64,000 nt of DNA, taken from Thalassia testudinum. Taxonomy: Eukaryota > Streptophyta > Magnoliopsida > Alismatales > Hydrocharitaceae. The notes beneath the pieces are model-generated. The model did no database searches and had not been told where the DNA came from. It saw nothing but the letters and a program-made list of their open reading frames with translations. The stretch is from assembly GCA_037157565.1 (NCBI GenBank), contig JAZHRO010000063.1:87882001-87946000 (forward strand). The letters are read 5' to 3'. A program made the translations under genes and the position numbers. Of this stretch, positions 1 through 11,496 are shown one piece after another; position 1 is the stretch's first letter, and each line of letters starts with the position of its first letter.

Positions 1-315
1 TACTCCCGAAGAGTTCCTACATCCTCCACAGACCCTTTTTCATTTGAGGATCCCTACTCTAACCAGGCTGATCTGATTCAGCCAAACCCTAGCTTTTCAC
101 TTCCATATCTATTTGAGTCACCAAGTATATGGTGGGTTCCACATCTACTGATTCACATCTATCAACCCATCATATTAATTGGGTTTGGGCTGCATCATCA
201 GCCTGTTGACTTGAACAAGCACCTGGTTGGACCAACCAGGCTATTGATCAAGGTGCCTATTCTACGAAATTCATCTGATTTTACCACTCCTCCATATCAT
301 TTTCTGCTCGGCTGA
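1..315 (+). pseudogene. Decayed 3' coding tail of element F
   Basis: Reading + gives a broken peptide around YGGFHIY, LGLGCIISLLT and LLHIIFCSAEG, interrupted by stops. The same segment is open on the - strand of element E at 48490-48801 (WWAPHLLIHIYQPARFLGFG region). The two copies therefore share an ancestral ORF that lies just before the 3' non-coding region of these elements. I do not know its function. By position it is the end of pol or an extra 3' ORF. Confidence 0.45.
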
Positions 316-1316
316 AGGCATTGAATTTAGCGCTTAATGGGAGGCAACCCATCATCCCAAAAACCTGAAATCCTTCTAATTATCCTTTTGTACTTCATGT
401 CTATTGCACTCTGAGTTCAGTTTTAGAATAGTTGACTCATCCGCAATAGTTATCCTGACCTGTTCGCCCACCTAATTATCTTGTTCTAATTCCTGAACCC
501 AAACTAATTTCATATCCTTCAGTTTACAATGAGGATATTGCAAAACTTAGGCATGGGTGGGTGTTAAAGTGTAAACATACAAAAATTCAAACTTCTAAAG
601 GGTTCTCACAAAAAAATACATATTCTAAAAAACTAAAAAAATAAAATAGAAAAGTGAAAAAGAACAAAAAAAAATTGGAGAAAGGGGAGGCAATTTTGAG
701 AATTAATTGCATATCATTCTTGAGAGGAAGAGAGGATGTGATTTAAAATGTCAGAAAGGAGCAACAATTTGAAATAAAAAGAGTTAGTCATTAGTAAAAA
801 ATTATAGAATCTATTTAAGTTCTAGACCAAATCAAAAGAAAGAAAGAAAAGTCAAAAGTGCTAAGAGGCACAAAGATTAGTATGAGTGAAGATCTTAGGC
901 CTCTTGGGCTTGTTTTAGGCTTAAAAATTTAAGTATCCATTAAGATCTAGATTGTCCTCAAGAGGTTGAGGAAAATGCGAAGCTTAAGCATTAGATCTAA
1001 GGTTTAGGAATTATTCAGCCTCGTTAACTGACCTCTGGTTTGCGAGACTCGGTAACCTAAGCACCCTAATCCACACACAGTCTGGTTCAGTGCGCTTAAT
1101 TATCAAAATCATGCAAAGTATTAATTCTATTTTGAAAAGCTACCTAGATTAGGAGTAACTTATCAACACAAGTTGATTTGGATGAGTTCCCGACGTGGAG
1201 AGGTAAGACATTCCCCCCGTAGATGCCCAATAACATACCGTCTCCTTGATGCTTACCTCCTAGGATATCTAAATATCCTACTGGGGGCACATAAGCACCT
1301 TGTGCTCGTTCAAGTG

Positions 1317-1480
1317 CCATGGGTGGGATTATCCCGAAATGTCGATTGCTAAGGACTGAATTTAGTTACAGAACACCATGGGTGGCACTATCTCGAAGTG
1401 TCGAAAGCCAGGGTTCTAGGGGTTGCTATAGATGGTGCTATCTCGAAGCATCGAAAGCTAGGAACCCTACAAGGATTGAT
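1317..1480 (+). repeat. Three degenerate copies of a GGTGGCACTATCTCGAA-type motif
   Basis: The block ATGGGTGGGATTATCCCGAA (about 1318), ATGGGTGGCACTATCTCGAA (about 1378) and ATGGTGCTATCTCGAAGCAT (about 1431) recurs three times, each followed by GTCGA or ATCGA. Element E has the inverted counterpart at about 47325-47465, also in about three copies. The repeat is therefore an ancestral part of the element's 3' non-coding region rather than local slippage. Confidence 0.6.
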
Positions 1481-1892
1481 GGTGGGAGCTAGGAATCCGA
1501 TACAGAACATGTTTTTAAGTCAATCCAAAGCTAGAAATAAAGAAGAAAAAGAGAGAAAACTCTCCAAAAAAAGAAAAAGAAAAATTCTTCTGTCTCTCTT
1601 ATAAAAATACACTGCAAACTGAACTACGACTAATCATGTTTTAAGCACGGGTGCTTTAACTGTGGAGTTCAACGAACCTTAAGTTAGTTCCTATGGACCT
1701 TAGAAACCTTCGCGGCAAACTAAGGCTAAAACTGGTCAGGTCCGGATCTTGGCTGGTACTTGAGTACCTCTAGGCCTATTATTAGCATTCTAACCTAATC
1801 TATAGAAGAAAGCACACATCAGAGATCTGAGCATTAAAGGCACAGTTTAGAATTTGAGTTAATTCCGTGAGATTTTGCCAAGGGACTAACAA

Positions 1893-1910
1893 AAGTTAGG
1901 CATGGAGGTA
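1893..1910 (+). other. Polypurine tract of element F
   Basis: AAGTTAGGCATGGAGGTA lies directly before the LTR start TGATG. Equivalent tracts (TAGGCATG followed by purines, then TGATG) precede the 3' LTRs of B, D and E. It would prime plus-strand DNA synthesis in an active element. Confidence 0.7.
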
Positions 1911-3640
1911 TGATGATAACGTCATCATTAGCTATATCTAGCTTTAATTAGTCATAATCAAGGAATATATGCTCCTACATAACCGCCAGAAGAGCCCTAA
2001 TTCATTGTAAATCCATTATGAGAGAACAATAGTAAAACAAGGGTAAAACTATAATTTTAACAGCATATCTCAATTGCAGAATAATCACGGGATTTTTCAG
2101 AGGTTAATTAAAGGTCAAATGGTCTTAAATGTCTAACAAGTGGATCCATAAGGACAGGAATGGGTTTTCACACATTCTAGGAATTAAATGACATTCAAAC
2201 CCTAAAAGTAAACTCGCCTGATTAACTGAGGTTCTGATCAAGATAAAATTCTCACATAAACCCTCTAAAAATCATAGAAAAATATTCTTTAGGGTTTGGT
2301 ATGCTTGATTTGACCATTAAAATCCAATTTAACCTAAAATAGTCTCAGACAAACAATTACCCTAATTTGAATTTTTGCATAAATTACCTAGTCAAACTTG
2401 GTCAAAACCTAAATCCAACTTTACCATTGGATTCCTTGGGTCCAAATTAAGTTTTTACAAAAATTTGGATCCAATCTGAGATCATCTTAACCTAGTTTGC
2501 AATTTAGTCATGTCTGACTCTTTTCTTTCACACATCCCCTAACTTTCAAAATCCTTACAAATAGGCCCCTATCTTGGTCGTCACTCTTTGCAAATAGGTC
2601 CCTCTGCCATTATCGCAGAAGAATCCTTCTTCGACGACCTTTGATTGAAGAGAACTCCTCTGATCAACGAATGACTTCCAAAATTGGGAGATTCCTTGAG
2701 TTCTTTTTGAAACACACCGGACCTTGAATCCTATAACCTTCCCAATCTCTCATGTGAACGCATAAGAGATTCGGGAATCTCTTGGGTTTCCAACTCTAGC
2801 AAACCTTCCAAGCTCGCCAAACTTGATTCCTAAGCTTAAACCAACTCCTTCAGGCCTATATAAGGATCCCCATGGCAAACCATTTTCCCCACGCTCGAAT
2901 TTGGCCAAAAATCCCCCATGTTCCTCCCTCTTCTCCGGCCAAATAACTCCTCTATTCCGGTGACCTCTTTTGACCTCCGTCGTCGTCCGCTCGCAATACC
3001 AGCGACGGATTCTCCTTCCTCATCTTCCTCCACATCGCTCTTTACCAGCCGACGTCTCTCCCTCCATCGTCCTTGCCGTCCTAACCTCACCGGAGCAGTT
3101 CTCTTCCACGGTGCTGACCATAATGTACCCGACGTCCTCCTTATCCTTCTCGACCCTTAGAGTAGATAGTTAGGTCTCTCTAGTTCTTTAAATTAATTTT
3201 CCTTATCAAAAACCCAAAAACAAGTCCTCGACACTGCCATTCACCCCTGTCTTCTCCGCACCTAGCCACACCCCTGGCGAGGTGCTTCCATCACTACACA
3301 CATCCATACGCCTCGCCACCACTCCCTACACCTCTGCCTCGACTCCACGAACCAAAGCCCTCTCTTTATTTAACCGTTCATGCTCTCACAACCGCCCCCG
3401 AACACACCCATCACTGGCTTTTGTCCCCAACTTCGTCTGGCCACTACACCGACTCCCACACCATGAAATTGCTACCATCTCACTCCACACCCTCCGACGA
3501 AGCTATTAAACAATTTTAATGTGGCTGAGAGGCCGTATTCCATTCTTTCAGGTCTGATTGGAGCTCCGCCGTCACCCTTGAGTTCTCCGACACATCTCGC
3601 ATTCTCTGGTCACATTCTCTCTAGGTCTTAGCCCACACAC
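1911..3640 (+). repeat. 3' LTR of element F, truncated
   Basis: It starts TGATGATAACGTCATCA directly after the polypurine tract. It aligns by eye, inverted, with the element E LTR from 44100 down to about 42650, for instance around GGCTGAGAGGCC (3521-3533 here; about 42660-42675 there). The E LTR continues for another 1.2 kb that is absent here, so this LTR lacks its 3' part. ORFs inside it (2836-3173, 3282-3509) are CT-rich LTR sequence, not genes. Confidence 0.65.
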
Positions 3641-4138
3641 CATCGCATGCGCTCATCTTCCATAAAAATTCGATGATTACAATAAGATGGCCCAATCCCC
3701 CTAAAGTCATGGATGATCCAACCAATTACCTCCTTATGTGCCTTTAGGACCCTAATCAATTTTGATTCTTGCTCCTTAGTCAACTTCGCACTGATAATCA
3801 TAGGGAGATCTTCTTGGGTCCCAAGAACTCATATTTCAGACTTTCTGCCAATGGTTTAAGTTCTAGCTAGGGTAGGTTGATAACAGAAGGTAAGAGGGAT
3901 GTTAATGAAGATTCATCAGGATGATCTAGTGAAAGAGGTTGTAAATGAATAAAATCAATAATCTCTTCAAAATGTGGTGGGTCTATCATAGAAGATTGTG
4001 GTTTAGGTTCATTGGTGCCGGAGGATTCCTTGAGAATGGTAACAGCCATGTAAGTCTCAATGTTCATATCGTTATCTTCGAGTTCCTTAATATATCCACA
4101 ATCTTTAAATTTGTTAATCGCCTTGAAAATATCGAGTT

Positions 4139-4501
4139 TCAGTTTCTATCACCAAAGGTAATCTCCATAGTATTGCTTTCAAAAATGATGTTGGCCTTAG
4201 CAGTAGCTAGGAACAGACAACCCAAGATGTTGGGCACGTTCCTCAAGTTTTCAGGTACATCAATGTCAAGAACTAGGAAATCTATGAAAAAATAGAAGTC
4301 CTTGATCTTGACAATAACATCCTCAATAATGCCTTTCGGTGTGGTGACCGAACAGTCTGCTAACTGCAGCGTTACTAAGGTCGACCTAAATTCACCTAAT
4401 CCAAACTTTTCATAAAAGAAAGTCGGAATTAGGTTTATGGATGCACCTTGATCCAAGAGTGCCCGATCAAAGGTGTAATCCCTGATAACACATGAAATCA
4501 A
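4139..4501 (-). pseudogene. Athila aspartic protease domain, element A
   Basis: The retropepsin-type domain of a Ty3/gypsy polyprotein would cleave Gag-Pol in the cytoplasmic particle. The catalytic motif is visible as ALLDQGASINLIP, followed by the PKGIIEDV strand, FLVLDID, and a late ILGCLFLATAKA block in which a Cys replaces the usual Arg. Upstream and downstream frames are interrupted by stops, so this is a relic. Downstream on the same strand (4067-3867) a linker peptide (PPHFEEI, LQPLSL) leads towards RT. Confidence 0.75.
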
Positions 4502-4749
4502 AGGGGCACCTGTATCTCTCTTTTTCTAAGCAAGGTGATGCAGGATAACAGAACTAGTCTACATGGAGAGGATCACCTTCCTCGGGGTCGATTCCTTCGG
4601 CTTTCACTTTCGAGTGCATAAATCCTTCAAAATTTTAGCATGAGCTAGAATATGTTTAATAGAATCGAGAAACAGGATATTGATTTTGACATTCTTGAAT
4701 ATATTTAAGAGCTCCTCATTGCTATCGACAAGCTTTTTCTTCCTGGGTT

Positions 4750-6700
4750 TCAATAAGTCTTCAAAAATGGGACATTAGTAAGATCATTGGACTCAAGGTC
4801 CTGAACCTTGGTTTCTTCTTCTATTTTCTCCTTTCCTTCCTTAGGCTCACCAGGGTTTGATTGACTAGAAGAGGGTAATTTCGGGTCCTGGGTTTGCATT
4901 CCACTCCTCAAGGTAACAAAGTTTGTAGAAGCATACAAGTTTGGGTCTTAAGGAGGTTTAGGAAAGATCGGAGGGGCTTAATTAGACAGATATCCAAGAT
5001 TGGATGAAGAAGTAGAAGAGGAAGGACCCTGCTCAGCCACCTAAGCATGTGCATGTGGGTCCCTTTGTTTCTCATACCCTTGGGCTTGATTGCCCTAATT
5101 TTTTATGTTACGAGGGTTGGGTATAGATTGAGATGACAGAGATCTGGGCTGATGGGCATTACCTATGAGCCCGAATTGCTAGTTGTCCAGCGAGGTTTTT
5201 AATTGTTGTATGAGCTGGAGCATGGATCCTTGCATTTCTACCATTTGACGGTTCAAATCAGCCTGCGCTGCAAGTTGACAGGCATTCCATGTTGGCTAAT
5301 TGAGCTGATTAGGGGGTAGCTGAGTGTATACGTGACAATGACCCATTGGTCTTTGCAGTGCATCCTTGCTGGGTCGGATTTGGATCTACTACCCAGTGTT
5401 TTTCCAGGAGAAGTCAAGGTGGTTCCTCCAACACGGATTATAGGAGTTAGAATGTGGGTTGGACCTAACATTCTTCTGTACAACATACACATTCTCACAG
5501 GACGAGGATGGTGGGAAAGAAGGAGAAGGATCAGAGAAACTGAGATCAAAGGCCCTAGTTTGGAACCCGTGGAGTTCTGAGTAATGCTAGCTCATAGGTT
5601 GAGCCACTTCTAATTAATTTACAAACTCCCATCCACTAGGAGCTCGTGAAGAATGGAATCCCGAATTCTGGGATTGAGTGGATCTAGAAGTATTTGCAAA
5701 GTTTCCAACCATCCACTCTTCCATTCCTTTTGCAACTAGGTCCACCTTACCAAGTTTGTTACAAATTAGTTCCATATTGAATGAATGAAGTGTCCTAGAC
5801 CTCATTAGCATTCGATTTGGGTTGTTGGGATCGGTTGAAAGTGTCCATGGAGACATGATTGATAGAATTCTCACTGATTTCCTTAAACAAGTCATGCGCA
5901 CTATCTACATCCTTATTGAGAAAATTGCCTCCGCAAGAAGTGTCCGCATGATTTTGGAGTTGCTTAGTCAACCCGTAATAAAAGATCAGCACAAGTTGCC
6001 ATTTTAGCACCTCGTGGTGTGGATACTTCCGCAACAAATCTTGGAATCACTCTTAGGCACCATGAAGTGGTTCCCCTGGCTACTAGACGAAAGTAGTAAT
6101 CGCCCGTTGCAATGCATTGGTACACCCGACTGGGGAGAATATCTTTAGGAAGGCTGATTTAAGATCATTCCAAATAGCTATCGGCCTTCCAATAGTCCAG
6201 TACCAATGTGTGGCCTTATCCCTAAGAGAGTAGGGGAAAAGCCTCATGATCATTTGCTCCTCATTCATGTTTCGTGCTTTGGTAATCTTGACCAAAGTGG
6301 TCAAGTCCTCCAAATGTGAAACGGGTCTTCAAAGCAAAGCCCATGAAAATGTTTGATCAGGCTTAAAACCTAGGGCTTGATTTCTAAGTCACTAGCTGGA
6401 ATCCGGATACCGGGACGTTTTCCATAATTTGAAAGATCATAAAAATCCTTCAAGGGCTGAGCGTCCTAACCATTCATTCGCTGGAACAATTCTTACATTT
6501 GCTGCAATTATTCTAGCTGCCTTTACAGCATCTCGTGCTGATTCTAAGGGGGTGGCTGATCATCCATGAAATCTACTTGCCTAAAATTAAACCTACGCCT
6601 CTTGGAATCGTCTATTGGTCCTTCCAAATGGGGATTCAATGGCGTCCTTCTAAGCATAAACTAGAAAGGGGTCGAAATGATTGGAGAATAGAACCCTGCA
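4750..6700 (-). pseudogene. Athila gag, element A (broken)
   Basis: Reading the - strand from about 6480, the peptides LKDFYDLSNYGKRPGIRIP, then EEQMIMRLFPYSLRDKATHW and WNDLKSAFLKIFSPVG (6313-6083), form the retrotransposon Gag capsid-like core. A later stretch reads MYASTNFVTLRSGMQTQDP (4938 down). The TLRSG segment is the conserved end-of-gag motif seen also in element D (27221-27496). Many stops and frame changes separate the pieces. Gag would assemble the virus-like particle. Confidence 0.75.
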
Positions 6701-7861
6701 ATACAACAATACAAGCTTGTCCTTAAGTTGGGTATCTTAACTTAGGCTCCAAGATAAATTCAAACCACAACACGAATTTTGTGTTGTCCTTAATCCAAAA
6801 GTTGGTTAAGTTGTGTTGGCGAAGTAGGGAAAGCGTGTCCAAAAGGCCACTAATTATGCCAAACCCCTGCCTGCTTAAGTCATTTGACAATCAGGCACTC
6901 CAACTTAGCACTTCTAGAGAAAGCAGATGTCACAAATTCCCACCACAGTTTGAGAAATATCCTGAAACGGACTGATGGGTCATAGGGAAATGTCTACTCA
7001 ATTTTACATTAGGCTTGGGATAGTAGTGCTTTTGGAATGTGATGGGCTCTTAAAATGAGTTGTGCCATTAATGATTGATTGAAATGTCTAAGTGAGTGCA
7101 CAACTAGGGTTTTCAAGCAAGATTATTAGGATGAGTGGATTTTAGAGTTCAAATTTTGCTTAAGTTGCTTTTAGGGTTTGAATTAAGGTTGATTCAATCA
7201 AGTTCAAGAGGTACACCAAGATTTGCAAACACCGGTGAAGATGTTTTCCTTTGAAATCAAAATAAGGTGGAGTGCCTAGTACTGACCTTAAATGTTTACC
7301 CTAAGGAGCAAGCTACTTGATGAATTATTTTTAGATGAAATGATGTGACCCAAATAACTCAAGCAATTGGCCTTGATGCACCACTGAATCAAGCACACAA
7401 GTAGTTACCTAATCTGATTTCTACTCGATTATGTGTTGATGAGTATACTCGCTCCAAAAATCGGGTTACCAGTTGAGTGAGAAAAATCAGAAGAGGTTGT
7501 GTACCTCTGTGGGTGTATGTGATGTGTATAGTAAGAAAATCCCACAATCAGATAAGATTTCTTTCAGATTTTTTTTTATAAGAAGAGGGTGAGGTGGGTG
7601 AAGGTGTCAACCAAAACAATAAAACTAAGCTTAGGGTTTATGAGAGCACCTACGTTAATTAAGGTTTGAATTAAGGTGATGAGACGAAACCTATGGAGGC
7701 GAAAGAATGGGAGAGCACTTATAGTTGTCTTCACTCACACTTTACTCTCTATTGCTTGAAGATTCCTTGTCGAGGTACCTGCAAGACAATAAAATAAATA
7801 AAAGAGAGGTTAGAGATCAAATAAGTGTCCGGAATGCGAAAAATAATTAGGATTCGTTGCC
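6696..7861 (-). other. Leader of element A, with two splice-acceptor-like sites
   Basis: Non-coding sequence lies between the primer site and gag. On the - strand, pyrimidine-rich tracts end in CAG at about 7779 (TTTATTGTCTTGCAG) and at 6696 (TTGTATTGCAGGG). Element B has nearly the same two sequences at corresponding places (13044 and 14162). The leader also resembles that of B over CACCC-rich sequence at about 7500-7600. No ORF in it looks real. Confidence 0.5.
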
Positions 7862-7879
7862 TCCCCGGAAACTCCGAAA
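7862..7879 (-). other. Primer binding site of element A, tRNA-Asp type, decayed
   Basis: The + strand reads TCCCCGGAAACTCCGAAA immediately left of the LTR start TGATG. Its complement matches a tRNA-Asp 3' end at about 13 of 18 positions. Elements B and D have tRNA-Asp-like sites in the same place. Confidence 0.6.
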
Positions 7880-9674
7880 TGATGAACAAGATTTGAACAT
7901 GTAAAATATTAAGTTAAAAACTCATCATTGTAGTTGCATAAAAATCTACCAATCAGATAATTTTAACAAAACTAAAGTGAGTCACAGGTCGAACATGGGG
8001 AGGCTACGTTGATTATATCCAAAATTTTTTTGTATTTTTTTATAAATGAAACACTCACAATGGCAGCTAAACTACTTCAAATATAAACAAAAGAGAGAGA
8101 GAATAACAATTTTATAGCAATGATAACATCACTTACAACTAATTTCTACAACTAGAAAGTTGAAAATCTATACCAGAAAGCGATAAAAAGATAGGCGATG
8201 AAAAATTATCCTCATCGACGAATGCTTGGAGGATGAGCTGGACGGACGATGCCTAGAGGAAGGAGAGTGAAGATGAAGGAAGTAGGGCGAATCTAGAAGA
8301 GTCGAGGATGAGGCAGGGCATCGATGTTGCGAGATCTACTTTCAGAATGAGGGCAAGAGGACTGCTGGTGAGAGCTTTGTGAAGGGGGGATGAGAAGTGG
8401 AAATTTTTTATTTGTAACTCTAGCGGAGCTTCCTATAGTTTAGGAGCACTAAACCAAGCTTGAGAACGTTGTTCTTAGCTCTTTGAGAGGTTGAGAGAAG
8501 GAATGGATAAATGTGGGGCATAGGGACCGATTTATAGTCGAGGACATGGGGGCAAAAGGGCCACTTAACATCTTCAAAATTAAATACAAGTCTTTAGTGA
8601 CACGCATACGTCGCTAAACGTAAACGTCAATGAAGACGTGTCTCTGATCTCAACTGCTCACCGTCAATCCGACGGCTTTAGTGTGACTACGTCATTGCCT
8701 TTTCATCTCTAAGCGCTAAGAAGATGGCGCAATCACAGCCATCTGATCAAGATCAGACAATCAAGAACACGCCTCTACCATTTTGCCCTCATCCGTTAAG
8801 AGGCAATGCGACCAAATCGTTGTCATTCAATCAACATTGGAGGGCTGAGAAGCGCGCTCACCCGCACACCTCATCACATTAGATCGAGCGTCTAATGCCA
8901 CGTCATCTCCCACGTGCAACTTTGACTCCATCCAGTGCACCATGTCGTTGCGTCTGTAGCCATTCGATGCTGATCCGATGGGCTAATTCGACTCGCCCAC
9001 ATCTTCAACAGATTTAATCTGCTTGCACGGATTCGAACGTGCACCACGCTTTTCTCGTAAGAGCCTTGACCGCTGCACTACTCTCCTCTTTGTGTAGCAT
9101 TTATGAATTTAAGCATGTGTGCTCTAGACCGTTGGATCGAGATCCAACGGTCAAGATCTCACGAGCTTAGACGAAGGAGGTAGATCACTATGGGCAGCTT
9201 GGATGGCGCCACGTGGCACCATCTGTGTCGTCCATTTTCCAATCCTTGTAGATGGTGTGACGGATGTCGGATTGGGTCGATTTTCGTGCCTTTGGGTTGC
9301 GATTGTCAATCTGAATCCATCCATACAATTGGATTTGGCTTCTAGAGTTTGCATTTTCACCACCTTGTCCCTTGGCTTCTGATTTTCCTCAGACTGCATC
9401 TGATGCTACGAAGGTTCGATCGAGATCTTTGAACCGTTGGACTTCGATCATCACCCTGATCAGATCCGTACAGTTGGATCTTCAATCCAAGGCCCCAAAA
9501 AGATGTCGCTCTATCCCTTAACCACAATAAGATGCGAATTATTATACAATTTGTACAAATTAACCAAAATGCATGATGATGCTTGTTATGCAATATTTAT
9601 AATGCATGATGCTTATATGGACCTAGGAACATATATAAATAGGCATTTTATGCCAATTAGATGTGTACACATCA
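7880..9674 (-). repeat. 5' LTR of element A
   Basis: On the - strand it starts TGATGTGTACACATC and ends CATCA, giving the TGATG...CATCA ends also seen in B. Its beginning resembles that of the B LTR (palindromic ACACATC, then AAAATGCC). Around 8940-9480 it shares GTTGGA-rich segments with the D LTR, such as the paired GGATCGAGATCCAACGG. The 3' end of the LTR has the conserved GTTCGACC segment at about 7987. ORFs at 9151-9691 are LTR sequence. Confidence 0.75.
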
Positions 9675-9834
9675 ATCCTGTTGAGAGTTAATCTGAGGTT
9701 AATTTTAGAGGATTGATAAAAAAAAATACAAAAAGAAGAAAAAATCTCAAAAATATATCCTTCGTCTCCATTCCAAAGAAATGACCTGGCAAATTGAACC
9801 TAGACCATTTGCACAAACGCACGGGTGCTTTAAT

Positions 9835-10240
9835 CACTACAATAGTTTACACCTACAGTGGCCTATTCCAACGGTGTAAGCCCAAAATACCTTCTCTATG
9901 CTTTAGAGGCCTATTCCAACGGTCAGCTTTGGTATTTTGTTAAGAGGCATCACTGTAGACTACACTGATGGTAAAAACCATTGGTGTTGCATCAGATTCT
10001 ACAGTAACAGTCAACTTTCCAAAGGCTATTCGATTTTGCTTTTATGCAGCAGCAACGATTTTATCTGTTAGTGTAGAGCAAGACTGTCAAGTCTAACGAT
10101 ATAAAACGTCAACAATACTGTCACTATAGGTAAAAGCTCCATCTTTATATTAGTATTTGATAACAGTAAGAAATGTTAGTACTCCTGTCATTATAAAGAA
10201 ATGAAATTTTGATAAGCCCATACATCTTTTTTCATTAGTG
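9835..10240. mobile_element. Possible CACTA-type MITE
   Basis: It begins CACTACAATAG and ends TTTTTTCATTAGTG, whose complement starts CACTAATG. This is the kind of CACTA terminus used by En/Spm-like elements. Inside are repeated phrases such as GGCCTATTCCAACGGT (about 9858 and 9909). The flanking triplets (AAT and ATT) do not match, so the ends are uncertain. Confidence 0.3.
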
Positions 10241-10383
10241 ATTATTGCCATAATTTCTTAATATGCTAATGGTCAAATGTCATATATTTATAATTCTATT
10301 ATCTTTAAACAACCTCCCATTTCTTTGTGTTTAAAGTAAAAAAATTAAAGAAGCATAAATATTAAGAAATGGATACTCCAACT

Positions 10384-10454
10384 TGCACCAGCCAGGAATC
10401 GAACCTGGGTCTGTACCTTAAATGGGTACCATCATACCACTAAACCACTAGTGC
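10384..10454 (-). tRNA. tRNA-Gly(GCC)-like gene with altered anticodon loop, probable pseudogene
   Basis: The length is 71 nt. The - strand begins GCACTAGTGGTTTAGTGG and ends GGTTCGATTCCTGGCTGGTGCA. The acceptor stem pairs GCACTAG with CTGGTGC (one G-U wobble). The T arm has the intact GGTTCGATTCC box B. The 5-bp anticodon stem (GTACC with GGTAC) is intact. The body matches plant tRNA-Gly(GCC) closely, but the loop reads CATTTAA: position 33 is A instead of the near-universal U, and the anticodon is TTT instead of GCC. No intron is seen. A non-functional tRNA-derived copy is most likely. Confidence 0.7.
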
Positions 10455-11167
10455 TATTCATGTTTCATGAACCTAAAATAACACAAACTAAGAGTGGTTA
10501 AAAGATAAATAATTTCGAAGTCATTCCTAATAATTCTGAAATAATAATGATGCAAAAAATGACTACATCAAGACTAATTTTTTATATACCATAAAGTGTT
10601 TGTGCTTTAGATAAGTTTAAAGCAAATGACAACAATTCATATATGATAGATGGCAATGTTTAGATATCCATTTGATCGTAGATAAGGAGTTCAAGTATTC
10701 ATGTGGCCAATGCAAAGATTATCACTTTCCAAGGCACTCATATAAATTCTGCCATTTAACGTCATAATACAACACTACATGAAGAAAGAATGTAGCACAT
10801 CAGTTGCTTTCATTTCCAATCCCACCCATGTTTATGACACATGGAAGCCTATGATGAAGAACTAGTGCTCAAGCAGAATCTCAATTATCCTCTCAAAGCT
10901 ACAAGAACCCAACATATAAAACCAACAACTATTTCAAAACACTTATACCAATAGGAAAATGAGGAAAGAAATCTTATTTAATCCTTCAAATATCAGACCA
11001 AGATTAAAAAAGCTACTAACTTGGGAAATAGGTGGTATCAACAGAGTAATTGGAGAGAGGATGACAAAGGACTTATCCTACTGTACTTAATTTTGCTTAC
11101 CATCTTTGACTTATTTTGTCATAATTAAAAAATCTAATATTATCAACAAACATTCTCATTGATGCAC

Positions 11168-11488
11168 ATCAAGAATTCCAATCAATAAGGCTCCCAGGTG
11201 TGCACCTTGTTGTGGAGTAAGAATGAGAGGGAATTGATGAGCTCTCATGGATTTACTCAAAACCAGTCAACTTTGTAGAACTACCCTTCAATGGTCAAGA
11301 TGGTTGAGCTTACCAAGCATACTTCACGAGTTCTTTTCATGGCTTGGAGCCCAAATGGTTATACAGTAGCATCTACTGCAGGTGATCAAACCCTCAAGTT
11401 CTGCAATGTCTTCAGAGTTCCTGAAGCACCTAAAGCAGCTAAAACTGCAAACACAGGAACATTTACTAGGTTCAACCACATCAGGTGA
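11168..11488 (+). pseudogene. CDC20-like (APC/C activator) C-terminal exon, pseudogene
   Basis: CDC20 is a WD40-repeat activator of the anaphase-promoting complex. The + frame from 11192 reads SQVCTLLWSKNERELMSSHG, then a stop codon TAG at 11276-11278, then [20 protein letters not shown], with the final blade [19 protein letters not shown] and the end NHIR followed by TGA at 11486-11488. The terminal Ile-Arg is the APC/C-binding tail of CDC20 proteins. A further stop (TAA) precedes SQVC. Only about 100 residues of the family's roughly 450 are present, and I could not find the upstream exons. The element B LTR begins eight bases after the stop codon. Confidence 0.8.
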
Positions 11489-11496
11489 TTCACATA

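Larger units (their letters stand above)
1..3640 (+). mobile_element. Element F: 3' end of an Athila-like Ty3/gypsy element, truncated at both sides
   Basis: This is the end of an internal region, then a polypurine tract (1893-1910) and an LTR starting TGATGATAACG at 1911. The whole 1-3560 stretch is matched, inverted, by 48808-42650, so it belongs to the same family as element E. The internal part carries the ATGAGGATATTGC then TTAGGCATGG block near 530-555, which recurs in elements B and D just after the coding region and is typical of Athila. The start lies outside the window. The right end is lost where the sequence switches to pol of element A on the opposite strand, somewhere between 3560 and 3650. 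Confidence 0.75.
3641..9674 (-). mobile_element. Element A: 5' part of an Athila element (LTR, primer site, leader, gag, protease, start of RT)
   Basis: On the - strand the order is 5' LTR (9674-7880), tRNA-Asp-like primer site (7879-7862), leader, gag (about 6700-4750), protease (4501-4139) and the beginning of RT. A peptide including HRIFMEDER at about 3690-3650 corresponds to the segment just before the RT core in this lineage. The rest of pol and the 3' LTR are missing because the sequence joins element F there. All reading frames contain stops or shifts, so the copy is dead. Confidence 0.8.
9675..11167. other. Older interspersed DNA between elements A and B
   Basis: Apart from the MITE-like block (9835-10240) and the tRNA-like gene (10384-10454), this AT-rich stretch holds no ORF that I can support. 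It leads into the CDC20 relic. The short ORFs here are random. Confidence 0.5.
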
